A stretch of 64,000 nt of DNA from an uncultured Bacteroides sp. (GCF_900547205.1 NZ_URFY01000016.1:1-64000); one strand, 5' to 3'. Shown: positions 50,772 through 59,339, counted from the stretch's first letter. Notes: generated by a model not told the origin, from the letters alone. Numbers and translations are program-made.

Positions 50772-52145
50772 TTACTCTTGCTTAGGTTCTTCTTCTGATT
50801 CTTGTTCGGGTTCCGGCTCAAATTCCGGTTCCGGTTCCATCTCCGGTTCTTGTTCCATTGCCGGTTCCGGTCCAAACTCTGCCTCAGGTTCTTCTTCAAA
50901 CTCCGATTTTAAAATGTGTATTACCTCGTCCACTGTCTCTTCTTCCAAATCCGTCTTTTCAACCAACAATTCGCGAGGAGCATTCAACACAGCCTTCGCT
51001 GTATCTATGCCGATAGCTTTGATTGCATCGATCACCCATCCGTCGATTTCATCTCTGAACTCGTCGAGATAGATATCTTCATCAGCCACATTCGCATCCA
51101 ACTCACGGAATACGTCGATAGTGTACTCAGTCAACATACTGGCCAGCTTGATATTCAAACCGCCTTTACCAATAGCCAGCGATACTTCTTCCGGTTTGAG
51201 GAATACCTCCGCTTTCTTCTCTTCCTCGTTCAGGCGGATAGAAGAAATCTTTGCCGGGCTCAAAGCGCGCTGTATAAACAATGAGATGTTCGATGTGTAA
51301 TTGATTACGTCGATATTCTCATTGCGAAGTTCGCGGACAATGCCATGAATACGACTTCCCTTCACACCTACACAAGCGCCTACGGGGTCGATTCTGTCAT
51401 CGTAAGATTCTACCGCAATCTTGGCACGTTCGCCGGGGATGCGGGCAATCTTCTTGATGGTGATCAGACCATCATTAATTTCGGGTACTTCCATCTCGAA
51501 GAGACGTTGCAGGAAAACGGGAGAAGTACGTGACAAGATAATCTTCGGATTGTTGTTCTTGTTATCCACGCGGGCAACCACTGCACGGGCTGTTTCTCCT
51601 TTGCGATAGAAATCGCTCGGAATCTGTTCAGTCTTGGGCAACAGTAATTCGTTTCCTTCATCGTCGAGAAGCAGCATTTCTTTTTTCCAGATCTGATATA
51701 CTTCTGCATTGATGATGGTACCTACCTTATCTATATATTTATTATAAATACTGTCTTTCTCAAGTTCCAGAATCTTGGAAGCCAGTGTCTGGCGGAGATT
51801 CAGGATAGCGCGACGTCCGAACTTGGCAAAGATAACTTCATCCGTCACTTCTTCACCCTCTTCGTAGGAAGCATCGATTTTTTGCGCTTCGCTCAGGGAA
51901 ATCTGCATATTCGGGTTCGTCAAATCTTCGTCGGCCACAACTTCACGGTTACGCCATATCTCGAAGTCGCCCTTGTCCGGGTTCACGATCACGTCGTAAT
52001 TTTCATCGGTGCCAAACATTTTCGCGATTACACTACGGAACGACTCTTCGAGTACGCTTACCATCGTGGTTCTATCGATATTCTTCAGTTCCTTAAATTC
52101 CGAAAATGTATCAATCAAGCTGATTGTTTCTTCTTTTTTGGCCAT
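50772..52145 (-). CDS. nusA: Transcription termination/antitermination factor NusA
   Basis: RNA-polymerase-binding factor that modulates pausing and antitermination. The N-terminal domain (about residues 1-125), S1 domain (about 135-200) and KH domains with PVGACVGVKGSRIHGIVREL (about 251-270) and LAIGKGGLNIKLA (about 325-337) are all present. The C-terminal ~45 residues are an acidic Glu-Pro repeat tail (EPEMEPEPEFEPEPEQ) with no recognised fold. It starts 2 bp after the rimP stop and precedes infB, the classic operon order. Confidence 0.96.
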   Translation of the reverse strand: MAKKEETISLIDTFSEFKELKNIDRTTMVSVLEESFRSVIAKMFGTDENYDVIVNPDKGDFEIWRNREVVADEDLTNPNMQISLSEAQKIDASYEEGEEVTDEVIFAKFGRRAILNLRQTLASKILELEKDSIYNKYIDKVGTIINAEVYQIWKKEMLLLDDEGNELLLPKTEQIPSDFYRKGETARAVVARVDNKNNNPKIILSRTSPVFLQRLFEMEVPEINDGLITIKKIARIPGERAKIAVESYDDRIDPVGACVGVKGSRIHGIVRELRNENIDVINYTSNISLFIQRALSPAKISSIRLNEEEKKAEVFLKPEEVSLAIGKGGLNIKLASMLTEYTIDVFRELDANVADEDIYLDEFRDEIDGWVIDAIKAIGIDTAKAVLNAPRELLVEKTDLEEETVDEVIHILKSEFEEEPEAEFGPEPAMEQEPEMEPEPEFEPEPEQESEEEPKQE

Positions 52146-52147
52146 AA

Positions 52148-52615
52148 CTATTTAAAGCTAATTAAGTATTTAGTATATTTTATTTGCTCATAAGTGAAGG
52201 TTTCGTCCTCTTCCACCAGCTTGGGTCGCTTGGAGCCTTCGAGTTTCACCTTCTTCTGTACGGATACCGTAAACTTCTCTTCGTCGGCATCCTTCAGCAC
52301 GCCGGCAAGTTTCTGTCCGTCGCGGGTCATTACTTCCACTTCTTGTCCAATGTGGATGTAATACTGTTGCAGCACTTTAAAGGGTTGTCCGATTCCGGCT
52401 GAACCCACTTCCAGTTCATAATCTTCCTCCTCACGGTTCAGTTTCGACTCGATGAAGCGGCTCAGCTCCACGCAATCTTCAATCCAAACACCTTCTGCAT
52501 GGTCAATTTCGACCACAATTTTGTCATCCGGGCTTACAGTTACTTCTACCAGAAAGTAGTCTTTTCCTTCCAGCCACTCATCAACAATCTGACAAACAGT
52601 TTTCTTTTCTATCAT
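52148..52615 (-). CDS. rimP: Ribosome maturation factor RimP
   Basis: Assists 30S subunit maturation. The 155-residue protein has the family N-domain (KIVVEIDHAEGVWIEDCVELSRFIES) and the EVGSAGIGQPFK segment (about residues 77-88) before the Sm-like C-domain. It heads the rimP-nusA-infB operon, preceded by a consensus promoter. Confidence 0.93.
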   Translation of the reverse strand: MIEKKTVCQIVDEWLEGKDYFLVEVTVSPDDKIVVEIDHAEGVWIEDCVELSRFIESKLNREEEDYELEVGSAGIGQPFKVLQQYYIHIGQEVEVMTRDGQKLAGVLKDADEEKFTVSVQKKVKLEGSKRPKLVEEDETFTYEQIKYTKYLISFK

Positions 52616-52681
52616 TTATTAGCTATTAAGAACAAAAAAAGGAGCTTAATTGCCCCTCCACCTTTCATCCGTTTTCGGTTG

Positions 52682-52712
52682 CAAAGATATAAATAATCTA
52701 TTCGACTACAAA
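52682..52712 (-). promoter_or_regulatory. Promoter of rimP-nusA-infB
   Basis: On the minus strand TATCTTTG (52682-52689) and TTTG (52709-52712) with 19 bp between match the Bacteroides consensus fully. Confidence 0.85.
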
Positions 52713-52786
52713 ACATTAAAGAAAAAAAGTATGAATTAACGCTGCTATATTCGTATCTTTACGCCGCAATATTAAAAATAACAACT

Positions 52787-53182
52787 ATGGCACACCGTCT
52801 CAACACCAACAAACAGTTCATGCTTGGCAATGGAATCCTTGCTTTTGCCGTCATTTTTGTCGTCGTTATCTTTATCTACATGAGTTTGCGGATGCAGCGG
52901 GAGCAACAGACCGAAAGGCATTTCATCGAAACATATACGTTTAATCTGGTTAAAGGATTTGCCGGAGATTCCATCTCTTTATTTGTCAACGATAGTCTTA
53001 TTGCTAATAAGACGATGACGGAAGAGCCTTTTGCTATAGAAGTAGGCCGTTTCGCCGAGCAAAGTGCATTGATGATTGTGGACAATAAGACGGAACTGGT
53101 ATCTACGTTCGACCTTAGCGAAAAGGGAGGAAGTTATCAGTTTGAGAAGGATGCTGACGGGATTAAGCAATTGGCGAGGTAG
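52787..53182 (+). CDS. Small single-pass membrane protein of unknown function
   Basis: A 131-residue protein with a short cytoplasmic N-terminus, one membrane helix (about residues 13-33, LGNGILAFAVIFVVVIFIYM) and a periplasmic domain of about 95 residues rich in Asp/Glu and beta-strand-like sequence. A -7-like TATCTTTA lies at 52754-52761. It is divergent from rimP. I do not recognise the family. Confidence 0.7.
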   Translation: MAHRLNTNKQFMLGNGILAFAVIFVVVIFIYMSLRMQREQQTERHFIETYTFNLVKGFAGDSISLFVNDSLIANKTMTEEPFAIEVGRFAEQSALMIVDNKTELVSTFDLSEKGGSYQFEKDADGIKQLAR

Positions 53183-53204
53183 GAAGTTATTTTTCTCCTT
53201 TCGC

Positions 53205-54122
53205 TTACTCTGCTTCTTTTTCTTCTTTGACTATCATCTTATCGTAATATGACATTCGCGCGGCACACTCACGGATAGTCACCTCACGCAGAACTTCCGT
53301 TCGTGCAAGCATATACTCGTATTGTTCTTTGCTAACAGTAAACTCCCGGCTATATCGTGCCTCGATATATGCACGGCATAGTTTATCGAACGATTCTTTT
53401 TCTTCGGGGGTATTTACAGGAAATACATAAGCGAATTCTCGCGAACGACTTCTTGCCATTGCTCCCAGTACTTCCAGTTTATGGGATTTAGGGCGACTGG
53501 CACTATGGACAAGCATATACGTCTTGTAGTAACGTTCGCAGGCTTGATGTAATAAGAAAGAACCTAATTTATAATCTGCATCCTTGTAGGATAATTTGCC
53601 ATGCTTTAAGAATCCTTCTCCCATACGGAAACATTCGGCGTATTCTTCCTCTGCATATTTCTTAATTTCCCGATATGGCAACGTCTCCGGTTTGCCAATA
53701 TGAAACGTGCCGCCGTCATAAAACAGAATGCCTTCTTTTAGAATCTCATAAAAGAAATAATGCTTCCTCCTTATTGCCCGGTTTATGGTCATCGTATTTT
53801 CTACAATGATTTGTGGCGGTGCCGGATGGCGTTTACCTTCCATTCGTTTATCATACCTAGCAGTAATAACGTCACGGGCATATCTCTCCGCTTTTGTTGT
53901 ATCGCCCGTATCGCATATCACCAGAATATCCAAGTCGCTCTGGTAGTAAGTTTGCACCCCATGTTCGTCGTATGATTCGTCCCAAATAACGTGTTCTCCA
54001 CGCGCATAACTCCCGTACAGGATAATCATGTGCACATTCGCAAGATACTTCAATATCAGTTCTTGAAGCACTGCCAGTTCTTCTTGCGTGCGTTTGGGTA
54101 GACGTTTTATGGATTTTTTCAT
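53205..54122 (-). CDS. Nucleotidyltransferase-HEPN fusion protein
   Basis: A 305-residue fusion of two domains usually made as separate toxin-antitoxin partners. The N-terminal minimal nucleotidyltransferase has the catalytic GSxxRG at residues 37-42 (ILYGSYARGE) and DxD at 63-65 (QSDLDILV). The C-terminal half (about 150-285) is a helical HEPN-type domain with LLHQACERYYKTYMLVHS and SHKLEVLGAM. Fused proteins of this type occur in Bacteroides and other bacteria; the substrate is not known. No separate toxin or antitoxin partner lies beside it. Confidence 0.75.
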   Translation of the reverse strand: MKKSIKRLPKRTQEELAVLQELILKYLANVHMIILYGSYARGEHVIWDESYDEHGVQTYYQSDLDILVICDTGDTTKAERYARDVITARYDKRMEGKRHPAPPQIIVENTMTINRAIRRKHYFFYEILKEGILFYDGGTFHIGKPETLPYREIKKYAEEEYAECFRMGEGFLKHGKLSYKDADYKLGSFLLHQACERYYKTYMLVHSASRPKSHKLEVLGAMARSRSREFAYVFPVNTPEEKESFDKLCRAYIEARYSREFTVSKEQYEYMLARTEVLREVTIRECAARMSYYDKMIVKEEKEAE

Positions 54123-54171
54123 ATCGTTGGGCTATCTGTTTTTTGCATAGTGCGGTTGTAATGCGAGTTCT

Positions 54172-55080
54172 TTATAGCTTTTGGATTTCTTCGGGTGTCA
54201 GACCGGTAGCCTTATGGATGGCAGCCACATCGAGCCCCATTGTTTTCAGAGTACGGGCTATCCCGATTCGTTCTTCTTCACGACCTTCCTCGCGGCCTTT
54301 CTCTAATCCTTTTTCTAGTCCTTCTTCCAGCCCTTCCTCCTTTCCTTCCATTCGGGCAGTATTTACTGCATTCACGATATCACGATACGCTTTTACGCTA
54401 TCTTCATATTCGCGCAACTGCTTAGGCGTGAAACGAGCTATCGAAGCGGCTTCAAACAAACGGTTGAATACACGTTCCTGCAACGCCGCAGGGCGCTCCA
54501 ACAGTCGGGAAAGGTTCTTCAGCACAAAGACCCACTTCTCGAACAATGTTTCCAGTTCATGTTCCGTCTTAGTAAACTTGGGGAGTTCAAGATAGATAAA
54601 CGTCAGTTTATCATAGAAAACCTTTTTTGTATTGACATCCATCAACTTAACCTCGTGGTGGAAATAGTCTTTAGAGTTCTTGTCTTCATCGAACACGAAA
54701 TTGAGTATACCTATTGTATATACAGCTTCGAGACGATACTCCCAATCTCCCCGTTTTGCCTGCTCGCGAATGGGGAAGGTAGAGTAATAAACGCTACGGT
54801 CTTTAAAGAATTGTTGGAAAACATTCTGCATCTCGACGATGAACTTATCACCGCTCTCGGTTTCACAATACACATCAAAGATAGCACGGCGGTCCTCTTT
54901 ACGAATGCCAAGCTGCTCGCTGTTGAGGTAAGTAAGGTCCGTAATGGTATGCGTTCCGTGGAAAAGCGCATTCAGAAAGCCAATGAGCAGTTCTTTGTTC
55001 ATCGGCGTTCCGAAAAGATACTTAAATCCGAAATCGGTACGGGGGTCTATATATAGTTCCTTCAATTCATTTATTGGCAT
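54172..55080 (-). CDS. Rpn-type PD-(D/E)XK nuclease family protein
   Basis: Member of the Rpn/PDDEXK_2 group (recombination-promoting nuclease or putative transposase). The start MPINELKELYIDPRTDFGFKYLFG is the family's N-terminus; the nuclease core has AIFDVYC and KFIVEMQN (about residues 80-100), with the D-ExQ catalytic pattern. Near the C-terminus is a tetrad-like Gly-Glu repeat (GLEEGLEKGLEKGREEG), which is typical of the group and variable in length between paralogues. I chose the ATG at 55080 (302 residues) rather than 55110. It has no inverted ends that would mark it as an insertion sequence. Confidence 0.85.
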   Translation of the reverse strand: MPINELKELYIDPRTDFGFKYLFGTPMNKELLIGFLNALFHGTHTITDLTYLNSEQLGIRKEDRRAIFDVYCETESGDKFIVEMQNVFQQFFKDRSVYYSTFPIREQAKRGDWEYRLEAVYTIGILNFVFDEDKNSKDYFHHEVKLMDVNTKKVFYDKLTFIYLELPKFTKTEHELETLFEKWVFVLKNLSRLLERPAALQERVFNRLFEAASIARFTPKQLREYEDSVKAYRDIVNAVNTARMEGKEEGLEEGLEKGLEKGREEGREEERIGIARTLKTMGLDVAAIHKATGLTPEEIQKL

Positions 55081-55214
55081 ACGTGTGAGATTTAAATGAT
55101 TAGATAACAAAGATAATCGTTTTAATTTGAAATCGGATAAAGTAAATCAAAGATTTGTCGACTGATACACGCCAAACTGTTTATAAATAGAATGAACTCC
55201 GCCAGCGGTTTAAT

Positions 55215-55919
55215 CTATATCTCAGTATGATACTTCTTTATCTCTTCGCGTAGAGCCAGCGCCTTACCCTCGGTAAATTGATTGAGCAATGCCCAGAAAC
55301 GTTCGCTATGATTCATCTCGCGGGTATGGCATAGCTCGTGCAGAAGCACATAATCAATCAGATGAGAAGGCAACAGCACTAAAAAGTAGGATAGATTAAT
55401 ATCTTTCCGCCCCGAACAACTCCCCCATCTTCCCCGGCTGGAGTTTATCTTGACTCTTGCATAGGGAAGCCCCCACTGCTTAGACAAAGCCGCCAAACGC
55501 GGAGGGAGTATACATTTCGCATTCCGTCTCAAAGATTCTTCAATGACTTTACGCAACCAAGCTTGCAAATTTTCATCCGTAAAGTCGGCATGAGGGGGAC
55601 AAACAATCTCCATGCTTCCCAAACGGGAGTTAGCAAGAAACTTATCTTTTCCTCCCGCCACCAAGGTGAGTTTGAAGTGTTCGGCATCAATCTTATAATT
55701 CAAGTCTATCAGTGGGCGTGACAACTTCTGCCGGGATGCCATGAGTTTGCTGCGCAAATCTTCAATTGCCCGTTTCACGTCGTTCATCGTTGCGCCGGGA
55801 GGTACTGAGACATACACTGCATCGCTCTTCGTACGGAACACAAGGCTCTTCGCCCGTGGATTGGCACGGATTATCAGGCGCCCGAGTTCGTTATCTTCTA
55901 TTATTGCTTCTTTCATCAC
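55215..55919 (-). CDS. YgjP-like zinc metalloprotease domain protein
   Basis: A 234-residue protein of the YgjP/WLM group (DUF45). The zinc site HELCHTREMNH is at residues 194-204, giving the HExxH plus downstream His pattern, with the upstream signature RGRWGSCSGRKDINLSY (about 162-178) typical of the family. It is predicted cytoplasmic. The substrate is unknown. It starts at 55919 or at the next ATG (55916). Confidence 0.85.
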   Translation of the reverse strand: MMKEAIIEDNELGRLIIRANPRAKSLVFRTKSDAVYVSVPPGATMNDVKRAIEDLRSKLMASRQKLSRPLIDLNYKIDAEHFKLTLVAGGKDKFLANSRLGSMEIVCPPHADFTDENLQAWLRKVIEESLRRNAKCILPPRLAALSKQWGLPYARVKINSSRGRWGSCSGRKDINLSYFLVLLPSHLIDYVLLHELCHTREMNHSERFWALLNQFTEGKALALREEIKKYHTEI

Positions 55920-56126
55920 TTAAATAAAAAGTCATTTACCATCACACATTGCCCCACTGTTAGGTCTTACAAAAGTAATCATTCTCTTTGGAAGTGCAAT
56001 CAAATCGGACTGCCTTATCAAAAGTTCGATTAGTCGGATATACGTATCCAAGCTTCTTCATACTGACTTGCAATGGATCATTAACAGCTCTCATACCCAT
56101 TCTATGGTTGTTTTCACACATAGCCC
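55920..56126. other. Gene-free region before array C
   Basis: Part of a 610-bp gap between the YgjP-like gene and the methyltransferase gene. It contains scattered words resembling array C (GATTAGTCGGATAT near 56030) but no coding frame I would call. Confidence 0.5.
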
Positions 56127-56214
56127 ACTCCAGTCGTCCGATTAGACAACTCCAGTCGACTAATCAGACAACCTCAGTTGACTTCTCCGCCGACTCCAGT
56201 CGGCGGATATCCCT
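56127..56214. repeat. 22-bp-period ACTCCAGT palindrome array (array C)
   Basis: Four 22-bp units start at 56127, 56149, 56171 and 56193. Cores are ACTCCAGTCG (three units) and ACCTCAGTTG (one). The last unit is part of a perfect 20-bp palindrome, CCGCCGACTCCAGTCGGCGG (56187-56206). Period and core pattern are those of arrays at 4.8, 21.5 and 35.9 kb; the other bases differ. Confidence 0.85.
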
Positions 56215-56295
56215 AAAACCGGGTGCAGCTATAATTTCATCTGACACCGGATAGGGTTCTATACTAGCCAGCCCTTCAAATAGTAGCTATATTTT

Positions 56296-56325
56296 TTTGC
56301 CGGAATAGAATATTATGTATCTTTG
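56296..56325 (+). promoter_or_regulatory. Promoter for the methyltransferase leader
   Basis: TTTG (56296-56299), 18 bp, then TATCTTTG (56318-56325). This is a good consensus promoter; transcription would begin near 56332, about 200 nt before the start codon. Confidence 0.75.
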
Positions 56326-56329
56326 CGCC

Positions 56330-56529
56330 ATGACAAGAACATTTATATCGGATTTGGTTTGATAAACAATCTGTGCTTTTGACACAGATTGTCCCTTTCG
56401 TTTTCTCTCGGATATTCCTTCCGGGAGGTATTCTTTATACTTACAACTTTAGTTTTTTAACCCGCATACACAATGTGGCGGAAGCAATGTTATGCTTTTC
56501 ACGTGTATGCACATATATACTTTAAAATA
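56330..56529 (+). ncRNA. Structured 5' leader of the methyltransferase mRNA
   Basis: About 200 nt with two strong stems: ACAATCTGTG/CACAGATTGT (56366-56375 with 56383-56392), followed by CCCTTTCGTTTTCTC, and GCATACAC/GTGTATGC (56464-56471 with 56503-56510), which ends about 20 nt before the ATG. A mini-frame MTRTFISDLV (56330-56362) starts at the predicted transcript end and may be chance. I cannot match it to a named riboswitch class. Confidence 0.45.
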
Positions 56530-57303
56530 ATGAGTAACGAAAATAAAACAATCAGCCAATTCGATTTAAGTTTAATCTGCGAATATTTCTCCAATATGGA
56601 ACGTCAAGGACCCGGTAGCCCGGAAGTAACCATCAAGGCACTTAGCTTCATTGACAACCTGAACGAGGAATTGCTCATTGCCGACCTCGGCTGCGGCACG
56701 GGCGGACAGACCATGGTATTGGCGCAACACGCCCCGGGAAAGATTATCGGACTCGCCTTTTTCCCCGAATTTATCGACCTCTTCAACAGCAATGCCGAGA
56801 AACTCAGCTTGCTAGAGCGAGTGAAAGGCATCGTAGGTTCCATGGACAACCTGCCCTTTGAAAAAGAAGCTTTCGACCTTATCTGGTCGGAAGGGGCTAT
56901 CTACAACATCGGCTTCGAACGAGGACTGAACGAATGGAAGCAATATCTGAAAACAAACGGTTATATCGCCGTAACGGAAGCATCCTGGTTCACCGACGAA
57001 CGTCCGGAAGAGATTCATGATTTTTGGATGAAAGTTGAACCCAGCATTGATACTATTCCGAACAAAGTTGCCCAGATGCAGAAAGCAGGTTACGTTCCCG
57101 TAGCCACTTTCATCTTGCCCGAAAACTGCTGGACGGAAAACTATTTCGCTCCGCAAGTGGAAGTGCAAGAGAGACTTCTCGAAAAGTATGCAGGGAATAA
57201 GGCTGTTGAGAGTTTCATCGCTTTTGCCCGTCAGGAAAGAGAGCTGTATGCAAAGTATAAAGAGTTCTATGGCTATGTTTTCTATATCGGAAAGAAGATT
57301 TAG
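56530..57303 (+). CDS. Class I SAM-dependent methyltransferase
   Basis: A 257-residue methyltransferase with SAM-binding motif I IADLGCGTGGQT (about residues 49-60), and the later motif LPFEKEAFDLIWSEGAIYNIGF (about 101-122). The family (methyltransferase 11/25-like) acts on small molecules or tRNA; the substrate cannot be read from sequence. I start at 56530 (MSNENKTISQFD); an upstream in-frame ATG at 56473 lies in the leader stem. Expression is probably controlled through the long leader. Confidence 0.85.
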   Translation: MSNENKTISQFDLSLICEYFSNMERQGPGSPEVTIKALSFIDNLNEELLIADLGCGTGGQTMVLAQHAPGKIIGLAFFPEFIDLFNSNAEKLSLLERVKGIVGSMDNLPFEKEAFDLIWSEGAIYNIGFERGLNEWKQYLKTNGYIAVTEASWFTDERPEEIHDFWMKVEPSIDTIPNKVAQMQKAGYVPVATFILPENCWTENYFAPQVEVQERLLEKYAGNKAVESFIAFARQERELYAKYKEFYGYVFYIGKKI

Positions 57304-57375
57304 TCAAAGAGTCGTCTCTTTCTTTAGGAAACGGTGAAGGATGTGAAAAAAGAGGAATCCATCTTTAATTTAAAA

Positions 57376-57400
57376 GGGCTACTGCATCTCGCGGTAGCCC
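57376..57400 (+). terminator. Terminator after the methyltransferase gene
   Basis: GGGCTACTGC pairs with GCGGTAGCCC (one mismatch) around ATCTC, followed by ATTTATTT. Confidence 0.75.
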
Positions 57401-57522
57401 ATTTATTTAGTTAGTTTCATTTATAGAAAATTGAGAGAATTGAAAACTTCACAGTTTCGCCTTCGTTGTTGTTTTAATTAAGCACACTAACTATATTATA
57501 TGTTTAAAGCAAATGAAAATGT

Positions 57523-58005
57523 CTATTCGTTCATAACACCCACCTGCACCTTGGGATTGATCTTCGCCAAGCTGTCGGCCAATGCCTTATCCGCTTTCTC
57601 GTTGGAGAGAGCAACCGACGGTGCTGTTACTTGTTTACCAATGGTATCCGTTGCCAACACACTTTTGTCGTCTCCGGTGAAAGAGTGCTGCGCCACATTT
57701 CCTAACGTAAGGATTAGTGCAATCACGGCAGCGGCTTTAAACAGAGGTATGAAACGACCCGTCAATGTCAGGCGCTTTGCCTTCACCACCACTGGCTCCA
57801 CCTCTGCAAGAATACGTGCATCAAAGTCTTCGCCCAGCCCTACTTCCTGCTGAACCTGCTGATAAACAAACAAGTTCTTATAGCGGAGCAAGTGAGCCGG
57901 CACGTCTTCTTTCGAGAAGAAGTCGCGCAACAATGATTCCTCCTCAACGGAAGTTTCGCATTGCCAGTATTGCTCCAAAAGCTGTTCTATATCCTTATAA
58001 TCCAT
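57523..58005 (-). CDS. Probable anti-sigma factor (membrane protein)
   Basis: A 160-residue protein (from the ATG at 58005, MDYKDIEQLLEQYWQCETS). It has an N-terminal cytoplasmic region of about 85 residues, one membrane helix (about 88-105, FKAAAVIALILTLGNVAQ) and a short periplasmic part. It overlaps the ECF sigma gene by 11 bp and has the size and topology of Bacteroides anti-sigma factors, though no zinc motif is seen. The pairing with the sigma gene is the main evidence. Confidence 0.7.
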   Translation of the reverse strand: MDYKDIEQLLEQYWQCETSVEEESLLRDFFSKEDVPAHLLRYKNLFVYQQVQQEVGLGEDFDARILAEVEPVVVKAKRLTLTGRFIPLFKAAAVIALILTLGNVAQHSFTGDDKSVLATDTIGKQVTAPSVALSNEKADKALADSLAKINPKVQVGVMNE

Positions 58006-58504
58006 ATTCGTCAATTTCTAAATACCTTTGTTTTACTTTTTGCCTTGCTCTGAAAAGGTTCACTTTTACCTGTTCCTCAGTCAGATTCAGCAGGGTTGCA
58101 ATTTTCTTATAGCTTTCTCCCTCAATGTCCCTCAGTTGCATGATGAGCCGCTGTTTCTCGGGAAGTTCGTTTACCAGTTTATTAATCAGGTTCATTTTCT
58201 CATCATGAACCATCTGGTCATACGGACCGTTTGCATCAGGTTCTTCCTCCATTTCCGGCGTGATACTCACATTCTGGGCTTCTCGCTTCTGACTCCTGTC
58301 TATCGCCAAGTTCTTTGCCACAATCAGACAATAGGCCTCGACCGAATCAAATTGATACCACTCATCACGCTTGCTCCACACTCTAATCATGGTGTCCTGA
58401 ACGACATCCTCGGCTTCGGCCCTATCCTGGGTGATTCGGAGTGCCAATCTAAAGAGTTTATCCTTCAGTGGCAATATATCGTTTCGGAAGCTGATTTCTT
58501 GCAT
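57995..58504 (-). CDS. ECF-type RNA polymerase sigma factor
   Basis: A 169-residue sigma factor. Region 2: LRITQDRAEAEDVVQDTMIRVW (about residues 22-43) and the VEAYCLIVAKNLAIDR helix (about 55-70). Region 4: LVNELPEKQRLIMQLRDIEG and NLTEEQVKVNLFRARQKV (about 112-160). The gene overlaps that of a membrane anti-sigma. A likely self-recognised promoter lies just upstream (58517-58541). Confidence 0.93.
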   Translation of the reverse strand: MQEISFRNDILPLKDKLFRLALRITQDRAEAEDVVQDTMIRVWSKRDEWYQFDSVEAYCLIVAKNLAIDRSQKREAQNVSITPEMEEEPDANGPYDQMVHDEKMNLINKLVNELPEKQRLIMQLRDIEGESYKKIATLLNLTEEQVKVNLFRARQKVKQRYLEIDEYGL

Positions 58505-58516
58505 CTCTATATTAAT

Positions 58517-58541
58517 GACGGGCTAGGATTTGAAAAGTTAC
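58517..58541 (-). promoter_or_regulatory. Putative ECF-sigma promoter in front of the sigma/anti-sigma genes
   Basis: Read on the minus strand, TGTAACTTTT followed 16 bp after GTAAC by CGTCAT fits the general ECF design (an AAC -35 and a CGTC -10). Its position about 10 bp before the start codon suggests autoregulation. Confidence 0.45.
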
Positions 58542-58565
58542 AGTCGCCCACTACTTTTTTTTGAT

Positions 58566-59339
58566 TTATTTCTTTATTCTTGTTCCACTATTGCCGTTAA
58601 TTGCTGACGCCAAGGTAATTACCACTTCAGACACTCCTGCATTTAATGCTTCAAAAGAGTTTTCTAATTTAGGAATCATACCTCCTTGAACAACACCCTC
58701 TGCTACGTATTGTTCAAACTCGGCGGGGGTAATCTGAGGGATTACGCTATCGTCGTCGTTCTCATCGCGCAACACACCTTTCTTTTCAAAGCAGTATACC
58801 AATGTGACATCAAACAATGCCGAAAGTGCTTTAGCCGTCTCTCCGGCAATGGTATCGGCATTGGTGTTCAGCATATTGCCTTGTCCGTCGTGCGTCAAGG
58901 GTGCCATCACCGGAACGACTCCTTTGTGTATCAAGTCGGACAGAAGCGAAGCATCCACCTTTTCCACATCGCCCACAAAACCGTAGTCCACATCTTTCAC
59001 CGGGCGCTTCACCGAACGGATTACATTCATATCCGCTCCGGTCAGCCCCAGCGCATTGACGCCACGAGCTTGCAGACCTGCCACGATGTTTTTATTCACC
59101 AGTCCGCCGTATACCATTGTAACGACTTTCAGCGTCTCAGCATCCGTAATCCGACGGCCATTTACCATTTTGCTTTCAATGCCCAGTTGTGCAGCAATCT
59201 TCGTAGCCGAACGGCCTCCGCCATGCACCAGCACTTTGTGCCCACCGATAGCAGCGAAGTCGTCCAACAACTGACGAAGGGTAGCTTCCTCTTCTACGAT
59301 TTTGCCACCCACCTTGATTACAGTAAGTTTTTCTCTCAT
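58566..59339 (-). CDS. argB: Acetylglutamate kinase
   Basis: Phosphorylates N-acetylglutamate (in Bacteroides possibly N-succinylglutamate) in arginine synthesis. Amino-acid kinase signatures: KVGGKIVEE (about residues 9-17), VHGGGRSATKIAAQLG (about 38-53), TNADTIAGETAKALSALF (about 154-171), and GGMIPKLENSFEAL (about 222). At 257 residues it has normal length. It lies downstream of speA on the same strand. Confidence 0.95.
   Translation of the reverse strand: MREKLTVIKVGGKIVEEEATLRQLLDDFAAIGGHKVLVHGGGRSATKIAAQLGIESKMVNGRRITDAETLKVVTMVYGGLVNKNIVAGLQARGVNALGLTGADMNVIRSVKRPVKDVDYGFVGDVEKVDASLLSDLIHKGVVPVMAPLTHDGQGNMLNTNADTIAGETAKALSALFDVTLVYCFEKKGVLRDENDDDSVIPQITPAEFEQYVAEGVVQGGMIPKLENSFEALNAGVSEVVITLASAINGNSGTRIKK

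Noticed and set aside
54172..55080. An insertion sequence at the Rpn-type gene.
   Set aside because: Although annotated in some genomes as a transposase family, there are no terminal inverted repeats or target duplications around it here.
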